In this document: positions 1-6,321 of the stretch, in pieces
Numbering within the stretch: the first letter of the stretch is position 1
How the letters are laid out: each line of letters begins with the position of its first letter
Source of the DNA: an uncultured Bacteroidales bacterium
Lineage (GTDB): Bacteria > Bacteroidota > Bacteroidia > Bacteroidales > WCHB1-69
NCBI GenBank assembly: GCA_946407715.1
Contig: CAMJPH010000088.1
Coordinates: forward strand, 1 to 8,319
Reading direction: 5' to 3'
Length of the DNA: 8,319 nt
The notes under the pieces: model-generated
The model's input: only the letters and a program-made list of their open reading frames with translations
What the model was told of the DNA's origin: nothing
The model's database searches: none
Program-made: the position numbers and the translations under genes

Positions 1-1817
1 AAATCACCAACAACCTCTACATCACCACAGATGACGGTTCCATGGGTTTCAAGGGCACGGTGAACGACATGTTGGATTATCTGGTTCATCATGAGGGTCG
101 CCGCTACGATGAGATCACGGCCATCGGCCCGATGATTATGATGAAGTTTGTGTCGTTGAAAGCCAAGGAGTTAGGGATTCCCTGCGTGGTGAGTCTCAAT
201 TCGCTGATGGTGGATGGCACGGGCATGTGCGGTGCCTGCCGTGTGCAGATCGGCGGCCAAACGAAGTTCACCTGCGTGGATGGTCCCGAGTTCGATGCGT
301 CTCTCATCAATTTTGACGAGTGTATGCACCGTCAAGCCATGTATGACCACATTGAAGGTCGTAAGTTATTGGAAGAAGAAGAGTTACGTGAAAATCACCA
401 ATGTCATATCGGCGGTATCGCACATGAGGCCCTTCCACCAAAATCACGTGTGCCAGTGCGCGAGCAAGCGCCCGAGGTGCGTCGTTCAAACTTTAGGGAG
501 GTTTGTTTCGGCTACAATGCCGAAGAGGCGGTGGAAGAGGCTCGCCGATGTTTGACCTGCAAAAACCCGCAGTGTGTGAGCGGCTGTCCGGTGCATATCC
601 GCATTCCCGACTTCATCTCGCTGATCAAGGACGGACAGTTCGACAAGGCAGCCACCTTGATTCGTGAGGACACCGCGCTACCGTCTGTTTGCGGTCGCGT
701 GTGCCCGCAGGAGAGCCAGTGCGAGGGCAAGTGCATCCTCGGCCGCAAGGGTGACCCCGTGGCCATCGGCAAACTGGAGCGTTTCATTGGCGACTGGTCG
801 ATGAAAAACAAAATCGTGGCACAGAAACCCACGGTTCGGAAAGGCCAGAAAGTGGCCGTGGTGGGCAGTGGTCCCGCCGGACTGACTTGCGCTAAAGAGC
901 TGCGTTGTATGGGCTACGATGTAACAGTGTATGAGGCACTTCACGAGTTTGGTGGCGTGCTCGTCTATGGCATTCCGGAGTTCCGCTTGCCGAAAAAAGA
1001 CATTGTGAAGCCCGAAATCGACACCATCAAGAATCTCGGTGTGCGTTTCGAGAGCGATGTGGTGATCGGCCGCACGATGTCGGTGGATGATTTGATGAAC
1101 AAATGGTGTTACGATGCCGTTTTCATTGCCTCGGGTGCCGGATTCCCCAATTTCATGAACATTGAGGGCGAAAACCTTTGCGGTGTTGTCTCTGCGAATG
1201 AGTTTTTGACGAGAAACAACCTGCTGTTCTCTTACAAGGAGCATTACGAAACCCCGAACTTCGTTGGTAAGAAGGTGACGGTGGTGGGTGGCGGCAATGT
1301 GGCCATGGATGCGGCCCGCACGGCCATCCGTCTCGGGGCGGAAGTCCATATCGTCTATCGTCGTTCCGAGGAGGAGTTGCCTGCCCGTCGCGAGGAGGTG
1401 CATCACGCTAAGGAGGAAGGTGTTGACTTCCAACTGCTTACCAATCCGGTGAAGATTATCGGCAACGACAAGGGCTGGGTGTGCGGCATGGAGTGCGTGC
1501 GCATGGAGCTGACGGAACCAGATGCTTCGGGTCGCCGTCGTCCGGTGAAGATTCCCGGTTCTGAGTTCGTGTTGGACACCGATATGGTGATCATGTCCAT
1601 CGGTACTTCGCCTAACCCGCTGATTTACACCACAACGCAAGGTTTGGATGTCAACAGTCACGGCTGCATTGTGGCCGATGAGGTAGGGGCCACCTCACGG
1701 GAGGGGGTCTTTGCCGGCGGCGACATCGTTTCCGGCGCGGCCACGGTCATCCTCGCCATGGGCGCGGGAAAGAGCGCGGCGAAGGCGATAGACGAGTATT
1801 TGAGGCATAAGAATTAA
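1..1817 (+). CDS. NfnA/DHODB-like and GltD/NfnB-like fused NAD(P)H oxidoreductase (5' end outside window)
   Basis: The frame is open to the left edge (first whole codon at 3, reading ITNNLYITTDDGSMGFKGTV), so the N-terminal FAD-binding reductase part is missing and the ATG at 42 is internal. In order the sequence shows: the end of a dihydroorotate-dehydrogenase-B/sulfide-dehydrogenase-type NAD domain; a [2Fe-2S] motif VDGTGMCGACRV with a later Cys (nt 213-275); a GltD-type double [4Fe-4S] domain with CLTCKNPQCVSGCP and CGRVC..QCEGKC (nt 549-734); an FAD dinucleotide fold VAVVGSGPAG (nt 852-881); an NADPH fold VTVVGGGNVAMDAA (from about nt 1275) followed by VYRRSEEELPARREE; and the closing FAD motif GVFAGGDIVSGAATV (from about nt 1707). 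Family knowledge: this fusion matches proteins annotated as bifunctional DHODB NAD-binding subunit/NADPH-dependent glutamate synthase, related to electron-bifurcating NfnAB. A cytosolic NADH/NADPH/ferredoxin role is inferred; bifurcation itself is not shown. The visible 604 residues contain no lesion. Confidence 0.93.
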   Translation, partial: ITNNLYITTDDGSMGFKGTVNDMLDYLVHHEGRRYDEITAIGPMIMMKFVSLKAKELGIPCVVSLNSLMVDGTGMCGACRVQIGGQTKFTCVDGPEFDASLINFDECMHRQAMYDHIEGRKLLEEEELRENHQCHIGGIAHEALPPKSRVPVREQAPEVRRSNFREVCFGYNAEEAVEEARRCLTCKNPQCVSGCPVHIRIPDFISLIKDGQFDKAATLIREDTALPSVCGRVCPQESQCEGKCILGRKGDPVAIGKLERFIGDWSMKNKIVAQKPTVRKGQKVAVVGSGPAGLTCAKELRCMGYDVTVYEALHEFGGVLVYGIPEFRLPKKDIVKPEIDTIKNLGVRFESDVVIGRTMSVDDLMNKWCYDAVFIASGAGFPNFMNIEGENLCGVVSANEFLTRNNLLFSYKEHYETPNFVGKKVTVVGGGNVAMDAARTAIRLGAEVHIVYRRSEEELPARREEVHHAKEEGVDFQLLTNPVKIIGNDKGWVCGMECVRMELTEPDASGRRRPVKIPGSEFVLDTDMVIMSIGTSPNPLIYTTTQGLDVNSHGCIVADEVGATSREGVFAGGDIVSGAATVILAMGAGKSAAKAIDEYLRHKN

Positions 1818-1881
1818 GCGGTCTTTACAGATTTCGTTTGCATTATTGTCCAAACTCTTTTTTTTATGATTTGTGATTAAA

Positions 1882-1914
1882 TTTGTAAATCGAATAATTT
1901 TTTTTGTATGTTTG
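1882..1914 (+). promoter_or_regulatory. Bacteroidota-type promoter for the adhesin-like gene
   Basis: TATGTTTG at 1907-1914 fits the Bacteroidota -7 consensus TAnnTTTG exactly. A TTTG at 1882-1885 sits 21 bp upstream, in the right place for the -33 element. Transcription would start near 1919-1922. This leaves a leader of about 25 nt before the ATG at 1944 and makes the earlier in-frame ATG at 1908 part of the promoter rather than of the mRNA. Confidence 0.8.
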
Positions 1915-1943
1915 CACCCAGTTTTCATTTAAATTTTAATCTT

Positions 1944-3452
1944 ATGAACAATTCTTACTTTTTGAATAGGGTTTTTATAATACTCACGTCATGTCTCTTA
2001 TTCGTAAGTTTCCCATCTTTTGCCCAAAATGTGATTACAATCACAGACGACCAACCCTTTATTGAGGGTTTTGAAGGGGGTGTTTTCGATTTGTGGACAG
2101 TGGACTCCACAGGAGGTGGCCACTGGTCGGTGGTTAACGGATCAGAATCTTCTGTGGCCTCATTCTCATACGATAATGTTGGAGAAGAAGCTCGACTTAT
2201 TTCCCCTGTTCTCAATTTCACCAGTGTAAGTGCGGCTAAGGTAACATTTTCTTATGCCATGATGGGGGTCTATGCTGCAGATGTGCTTGAAGTCTGTTAC
2301 CGCACCTCGGAAACAGATTCTTGGCATGTGCTTAACTCGTTCAGTGTCAGTGATTTTACAAATACCTATGAAGCAATATGTAACTTACCAAATCTTTCTT
2401 CCACTTATCAGATTTCATTCAACGCTCAAGGTCTTGGTGGAATCATTCTCTTTTTGGATAATGTAGAGGTTGCTTCTGTTTTTAGCTGCAGTCGTCCTAT
2501 CGGTTTGGAAGCAAACAACATCACCAACACCTCAGCACTTTTAAGTTGGTCAACTACGGGTAATGAGGATAGTTGGACTATTGAGCTCAATGGTGTGGAA
2601 ACTGTGGTCACCACTCAACCGTTTCTTATGCAAGGTTTGACTCCCCAGACCCAATATACATTCCGTGTGAAAGCCAATTGTGGCAATGACAGTGAGTCAG
2701 ATTGGTCCCTTCCCATCGTGTTCACCTCCTTTTGTGATGTCTATGTGGTGACGGATGATGTTCCATTTTTCGATGATTTTGAGTCGTCTGACGAATTTGT
2801 GTGTTGGCAGACGGAGATAATTTCTGGTATTGACAACTGGACAGTAGATCCTGGTTATCTTATTCATAATAACACGGCTTTTTTAATTTGGTTAGGGGGA
2901 GAGGCGAGGCTTATTTCCCTACCTATGGATTTGACAACCGTGACCAATCCGGCACTCAGCTTCATGCACAAGCATCCACAAGATCTTTCAAATTTTGATG
3001 AAATGTCCGTATGGTACAGAACCTCGCTGGAGGACGAATGGCATTCCATCCAAGAGTATGCATACCCTGCTGAAGAACTGGAGACAGAACTCATCACGCT
3101 GCCGAATCCGTCGAGCACATACCAGATTTCATTTGTTGGTACATGCCACAATGGCGGAGGCATCTATGTGGACAATGTGAAAGTGGGAAAAAAATCAGTG
3201 GTCGGCATAGAGGAAAGATCTGATTTTACAGTCTCTGTCACTCCGAACCCGACCAAAGGCTTGGTTGTTATAACAGCCGATATGACGAATGGTGAGGCTG
3301 TTGTTTATGACATGTTTGGCAAACAAGTTTCTGCAACAGCAGTTGTAAACGGCCGCACCGAATTCGATTTGGGCAACTGTGCAAATGGCATTTACGTTGT
3401 GCGTCTCATCGGTGCAGAAGGTGTCCACACTGTCAAATTGGTGAAAGAGTAG
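1944..3452 (+). CDS. Secreted two-module adhesin-like protein with fibronectin III domain and T9SS sorting domain
   Basis: The 502-residue protein starts with a signal peptide (basic NR, hydrophobic stretch at about 10-25, likely cut after SFA at 27). Residues ~35-178 and ~268-415 are two related beta-rich modules resembling the MAM-like, choice-of-anchor J or cleaved-adhesin group. Both carry EARLIS, a YRTS(E/L)..EWH-like stretch, STYQISF and a closing DNV. Between them (~182-264) lies a fibronectin type III domain (TSALLSWSTTG, LTPQTQYTFRVKANC). Residues ~428-502 form a type A type IX secretion sorting domain (VSVTPNPTKG, VYDMFGKQV, NGIYVVRL, KLVKE). By family knowledge such proteins cross the outer membrane by T9SS and are anchored or released; adhesion or glycan binding is inferred. 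I chose the ATG at 1944 because the one at 1908 lies within the -7 box and would put 12 residues before the signal peptide. No protease or glycosidase domain is visible. The two modules suggest internal duplication. Confidence 0.88.
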   Translation: MNNSYFLNRVFIILTSCLLFVSFPSFAQNVITITDDQPFIEGFEGGVFDLWTVDSTGGGHWSVVNGSESSVASFSYDNVGEEARLISPVLNFTSVSAAKVTFSYAMMGVYAADVLEVCYRTSETDSWHVLNSFSVSDFTNTYEAICNLPNLSSTYQISFNAQGLGGIILFLDNVEVASVFSCSRPIGLEANNITNTSALLSWSTTGNEDSWTIELNGVETVVTTQPFLMQGLTPQTQYTFRVKANCGNDSESDWSLPIVFTSFCDVYVVTDDVPFFDDFESSDEFVCWQTEIISGIDNWTVDPGYLIHNNTAFLIWLGGEARLISLPMDLTTVTNPALSFMHKHPQDLSNFDEMSVWYRTSLEDEWHSIQEYAYPAEELETELITLPNPSSTYQISFVGTCHNGGGIYVDNVKVGKKSVVGIEERSDFTVSVTPNPTKGLVVITADMTNGEAVVYDMFGKQVSATAVVNGRTEFDLGNCANGIYVVRLIGAEGVHTVKLVKE

Positions 3453-3494
3453 CATTAACAGTCCACAGCAATTGCCTCACCATTCCTCGTAATC

Positions 3495-4412
3495 TTACAG
3501 TTCCACGGCAGGCCAGCCGTAGTCCTGATAGTATTTGACGTTGAGGTTGTGTTTTTTTACATACTCGCGCAGCTGCTCCTGACGGACGGCCTCACGGACC
3601 TTCTCATTGGAGTGGATGTTCTGGTAGATGTCGAAATAGCTGCCGAAAATGCGTTGGGCGCTGGCTTCGTTGCCGGCCCCGTCAACGGTTTGCTCGAAAG
3701 AAACCACCTTATACTGGTTGCCTTCCTTCTTCAGGGTCATCAAACCCGCGTGGTTGCCGCCGGAGACGCACTTCAGCGTGTCGCCGGCTTTGTCGTACCA
3801 GTACACCCAGAAATCTCCCATGAAGAGTTCGTCCTCTTCGTGTACCATGATCATCATAGGGATGCAGAGTTCGCCTTTCTGGTAGTGCTCGCCAATCTCA
3901 TTCACCAGATAGTCGCTGATGGCGTTGCGCACCACCTGCTCCTTTTTGTTGATGGCGATATGGCGGATGCAGTCGGCCTTGTGCTCGTCGAAGTCGGATA
4001 TCAGCCATTGGCCGTTCACCTTCTCCATATAGAGCTTATGTTCCTCTACGTCAGAGTTTTCATCGAACGAACCGTCCTCCCATTTCTGGCGCACCTTGAT
4101 GGTGGCCACCGCGTGGGTGTTGTCGGTCTTTTCCACGCCGGCCACTTCAAAGTCGGCGATAGTGCCGCCGTTGCCGGTCACGAAATAGTAGAGCCATTCG
4201 TGGTCCATGGCCTCGAACTCCGGCAGCTGGTTGAACATCGTGTCTAACACGTTGTAGAAATCAGCCGTCATATACGGTTTTGACTTCTCCGACAGTTCGT
4301 GGTCGGGGATGTACGGGCACAACTCGGCCGCACGTTTCTGCAGCTGTTTTTCAGAATCACTACATGCCGCAAACAATAGCGCGGCGATAGCGAAAATCAG
4401 GATTTTTTTCAT
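3495..4412 (-). CDS. Uncharacterised lipoprotein, two-part, possibly NTF2-like
   Basis: The 305-residue protein begins MKKILIFAIAALLFAAC, a lipoprotein signal peptide whose lipobox FAAC places the lipid-modified Cys at 17. The following SDSEK is acidic, which in Bacteroidota often accompanies export to the cell surface (inferred). I chose the ATG at 4412: the frame is open back to 4556, but that would bury the signal peptide and run into the upstream toxin gene. Two halves can be seen. Residues ~25-150 resemble NTF2-like/DUF3828-type lipoprotein domains (FYNVLDTMF, then VATIKVRQKWEDGS and VNGQWLISDFDE). Residues ~158-305 contain GDFWVYWYDKAGDTLKCVSG and end in YYQDYGWPAVEL. I recall similar unannotated proteins in Bacteroidales but no known function. 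It lies 34 bp after the toxin stop and converges on the adhesin-like gene across a 42-bp gap in which I see no clear terminator. Confidence 0.82.
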   Translation of the reverse strand: MKKILIFAIAALLFAACSDSEKQLQKRAAELCPYIPDHELSEKSKPYMTADFYNVLDTMFNQLPEFEAMDHEWLYYFVTGNGGTIADFEVAGVEKTDNTHAVATIKVRQKWEDGSFDENSDVEEHKLYMEKVNGQWLISDFDEHKADCIRHIAINKKEQVVRNAISDYLVNEIGEHYQKGELCIPMMIMVHEEDELFMGDFWVYWYDKAGDTLKCVSGGNHAGLMTLKKEGNQYKVVSFEQTVDGAGNEASAQRIFGSYFDIYQNIHSNEKVREAVRQEQLREYVKKHNLNVKYYQDYGWPAVEL

Positions 4413-4438
4413 AGTAATACGTTTTTTAATTGTTATTT

Positions 4439-4449
4439 GCAAAAATCTA
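4439..4449 (-). promoter_or_regulatory. Weak candidate -7 region for the lipoprotein gene
   Basis: Read on the - strand the sequence is TAGATTTTTGC, close to TAnnTTTG but with two extra T, and it overlaps the TAG stop of the toxin gene. No convincing -33 element is seen. Read-through from the abiE operon is an equally good explanation for expression of the lipoprotein. Confidence 0.25.
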
Positions 4450-5253
4450 ATCTCTACTTCCGGGCATAAGGTCGATGAAGGTTTTCTTGACCAGTTCGTA
4501 AGCTCTGTTCGGATTAAATCGTTCTGCTCCACCGCGAAGCAATATGTCCATATCACCTAAAAATTCCGGAGTTTGTAACTTCAATTCCATATTTTGCACG
4601 AACTGTTTATATGTAGGAACCTTTTCCACCACAAATTCCATATACTTTTGGTAGCATTCTAACACTCGCGCTACGTCTATCTTTCCGCTTTCCAAAGCCA
4701 CTTGCAGATCAAACAAGTCGCGACCTTTTTTTCTTTGGTATAAGGCCCGCAACTTGGTTCCTATCAATTCGTTAAGGGTGTAAGTGGTAATTTCGCATTT
4801 TCCGCTGAACCAGGTGTTTTGAACTTCAAACGGCATTTTTTGCAACCCCAGGACGTTAAAGTGTTCGTAGCAATTGATTTCGATTTTCAGTCTTAAGGGT
4901 TGTACCGGCGGAACTTCTGATTCCATACGGAAAAACATCGTGTTGTTGTACCGTTTTTGCTTCGTCACTTTGCCAGGAAGCCACGAAAGCACCTCCCCAA
5001 GACGGAACAAGATGGGTTTGATGGGACCGGGATGGATTTGCACGAGGTCAATATCTTCGCTGTAGCGAGATTGCGGAGTGAGGTACAGCTTGTGCAACGC
5101 CGTACCTCCGCGAAAAGCCAGCTGCGAAGCCAAAAATTCATCGTTGAATATGCAGACCAGGGCCTTGCAGATGATGAGGTCTTGCTCGACCATCGCATCA
5201 GTGTTCCAAGGCACTTGCTCGTACCATTCTTGTATGTAGTATTGGGGAATCAT
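4447..5253 (-). CDS. abiEii: AbiEii/AbiGii-family nucleotidyltransferase toxin (type IV TA)
   Basis: The 268-residue protein has the nucleotidyltransferase signature of the AbiEii (DUF1814) family. The first motif is LAFRGGTALHKLY (RGG at 48-50) followed by the metal-binding pair in SEDIDLV (D67, D69). LKIEIN (122-127) is the next strand. The C-terminal family motif runs through LNELIGTKLRALYQRKKGRD (160-179) and LFDL. Length and motif order are typical and no key residue is missing, so the toxin looks intact. Family knowledge: AbiEii is a GTP-binding nucleotidyltransferase toxin giving abortive phage infection, and related mycobacterial enzymes add nucleotides to tRNA acceptor ends; the target here is unknown. 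Its ATG overlaps the TGA of the antitoxin (ATGA at 5253-5250), implying translational coupling. It acts in the cytoplasm. Confidence 0.92.
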   Translation of the reverse strand: MIPQYYIQEWYEQVPWNTDAMVEQDLIICKALVCIFNDEFLASQLAFRGGTALHKLYLTPQSRYSEDIDLVQIHPGPIKPILFRLGEVLSWLPGKVTKQKRYNNTMFFRMESEVPPVQPLRLKIEINCYEHFNVLGLQKMPFEVQNTWFSGKCEITTYTLNELIGTKLRALYQRKKGRDLFDLQVALESGKIDVARVLECYQKYMEFVVEKVPTYKQFVQNMELKLQTPEFLGDMDILLRGGAERFNPNRAYELVKKTFIDLMPGSRD

Positions 5254-6065
5254 ATTTCGTCAATTTCAACTTCGTAGTTTATAACAATTTTCCAACGCTT
5301 ATCTATGGGCATATCATCGCTAACGGCGTACGTTTGCTTCAGTGGAGTCTTTCGCATTATCCTACCTGTTTGTTTCCATAATGTATAGAGTTTGTCAGCT
5401 TGATCCTGCTCTTCAATCTGTTCAAGCAGATAGCCAAGACGTTGAATGGTGGCACTGCTGAAATAACTCAGCAATGGCACCTTTTTGTCATCCCAGGAGG
5501 TTGACTCGCACAGTTCCACTAAAAGTTCAGCAGCTCGGCTCACACCTCCCACTTTGCGTTCTTCTGCCACCACGTCCAAAGCAGTTAACTCAGGTTCTGC
5601 CACGGTCATATAGCCAGTCAAGGTCTTCACACGCCTGGTGAATTCAAGTGGCAGATTTTGTCTTAGAGTGAATTGTACGCGTACACCGTTTCTCATTCCT
5701 GAACGGATAGGTCCCCCATTGACCGTTGCTTGGAATACCATAGCTCGTTGATGCGAAGCTCCATTCATCGCAGCAGCCGTCAGTAACGAGACGTAATAAT
5801 CTCGCTTCAGAAAATTCATCAACTTGTCTATGTAAAACGAGGGAGGAACAATACCTCTCAACTTGTACTCATTGGGTATGATGACGTAAAAGTTTTGCCA
5901 AGGCGACATGATGATGCCACGATCAGTCAGTCGGGTCAAACTGTTCTGCAACGCTTGGTCTGAAATGGGCAGGTGCAAATTCAGCACATCTTCCTTCGTG
6001 AAAATGTACCGGCCCCTCACCATTTCATGGGTAACCCAGTCTTGCAAACATTTAATATCTGCCAT
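5250..6065 (-). CDS. abiEi: AbiEi-family antitoxin and autoregulator (type IV TA)
   Basis: The 271-residue protein precedes the toxin with a 4-base overlap, the usual order antitoxin then toxin. Residues ~20-65 look like a winged helix: FTKEDVLNL, then SDQALQNSLTRLTDRGIIMS as the recognition region and FYVIIP as the wing. YVSLLTAAAMNGASHQRA (91-108) and the AEPELTALDVVAEERKVGG stretch (156-174) match the pattern of AbiEi C-terminal domains. Family knowledge: AbiEi neutralises AbiEii without forming a stable complex (type IV) and represses its own promoter by binding inverted repeats. The start at 6065 gives the normal family N-terminus and lies 69 bp downstream of the proposed -7 box. No strong Shine-Dalgarno sequence is present, as usual in this phylum. 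I see no frameshift, so the pair appears functional. Confidence 0.9.
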   Translation of the reverse strand: MADIKCLQDWVTHEMVRGRYIFTKEDVLNLHLPISDQALQNSLTRLTDRGIIMSPWQNFYVIIPNEYKLRGIVPPSFYIDKLMNFLKRDYYVSLLTAAAMNGASHQRAMVFQATVNGGPIRSGMRNGVRVQFTLRQNLPLEFTRRVKTLTGYMTVAEPELTALDVVAEERKVGGVSRAAELLVELCESTSWDDKKVPLLSYFSSATIQRLGYLLEQIEEQDQADKLYTLWKQTGRIMRKTPLKQTYAVSDDMPIDKRWKIVINYEVEIDEI

Positions 6066-6099
6066 CGTAATCGTCTTGTTGTCTGTCTATAAGCAAAAC

Positions 6100-6116
6100 T
6101 AATCAACTTCTGATTA
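6100..6116. promoter_or_regulatory. Candidate AbiEi operator: perfect 6-bp inverted repeat
   Basis: TAATCA, a 5-base spacer (ACTTC), then TGATTA form a perfect dyad. It sits 35-51 bp upstream of the antitoxin start and just downstream of the expected transcription start (near 6128). AbiEi proteins are known to bind inverted repeats at their own promoter, so an operator role is inferred from position and symmetry only. Confidence 0.45.
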
Positions 6117-6133
6117 TTTCTGCAAATCCGCCG

Positions 6134-6141
6134 CAAAAATA
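6134..6141 (-). promoter_or_regulatory. Promoter -7 box for the abiE operon
   Basis: On the - strand this reads TATTTTTG, an exact fit to the Bacteroidota -7 consensus TAnnTTTG. It is 69 bp before the antitoxin start codon. No exact TTTG lies at the -33 position; the nearest candidate is TGTG with about 19 bp spacing. It would give a leader of roughly 60 nt containing the 6100-6116 dyad. Confidence 0.6.
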
Positions 6142-6170
6142 CAACTATTTTCGATTCAACCACATTTTTG
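6134..6170. repeat. Inverted repeat CAAAAAT/ATTTTTG spanning the abiE promoter
   Basis: CAAAAAT at 6134-6140 and ATTTTTG at 6164-6170 are perfect 7-bp arms 23 bp apart. The left arm coincides with the -7 box, so a repressor bound here would block it. The arms are A/T-rich and could pair by chance. Confidence 0.3.
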
Positions 6171-6225
6171 TAAAAAAAATTACGGAATTATCCCTTTAAT
6201 TCTTGCTAAAAAAACGGTGTGATAA

Positions 6226-6291
6226 TCTGCGTCAATCTGCGCGGTCTGCGGGACAATTATATGCCCCGCCGAACTCGCAGAAATACGCAGA
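6226..6291. repeat. Phased TCTGCG inverted-repeat element
   Basis: TCTGCG occurs at 6226, 6236 and 6245, and its complement CGCAGA at 6276 and 6286, so copies are 9-10 bp apart, about one helical turn. The outer arms TCTGCGTCAATCTGCG (6226-6241) and CGCAGAAATACGCAGA (6276-6291) are inverted copies differing only in the middle three bases. An inner stem pairs GCGGG (6248-6252) with CCCGC (6265-6269). The element follows the stop of the isomerase-like gene on the - strand, with a T-run beyond it (complement of the A-run at about 6208-6214), so it may also help end transcription. It resembles dispersed intergenic repeats of this wording that I recall from other bacterial genomes. Confidence 0.65.
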
Positions 6292-6321
6292 CAAGATATT
6301 TACAAGATTCAAGAGGATAAT

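Noticed and set aside
678..1661. A 327-codon open frame on the - strand
   Set aside because: It lies wholly antisense to the strongly recognised oxidoreductase. The translation is rich in His and Arg with no recognisable motif, as expected for the shadow of a GC-rich gene.
3453..3494. Bidirectional terminator between the converging genes
   Set aside because: I looked for a stem-loop in the 42-bp gap and found no GC-rich stem with a T-run.
3549..4247. A 232-codon open frame on the + strand
   Set aside because: It is antisense to the lipoprotein gene. The translation is a low-complexity run of L, V, H and D without domains; the - strand frame has a clear lipoprotein signal.
4413..4556. A 48-residue N-terminal extension of the lipoprotein
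   Set aside because: It would place the lipoprotein signal peptide inside the chain and overlap the toxin gene by over 100 bases.
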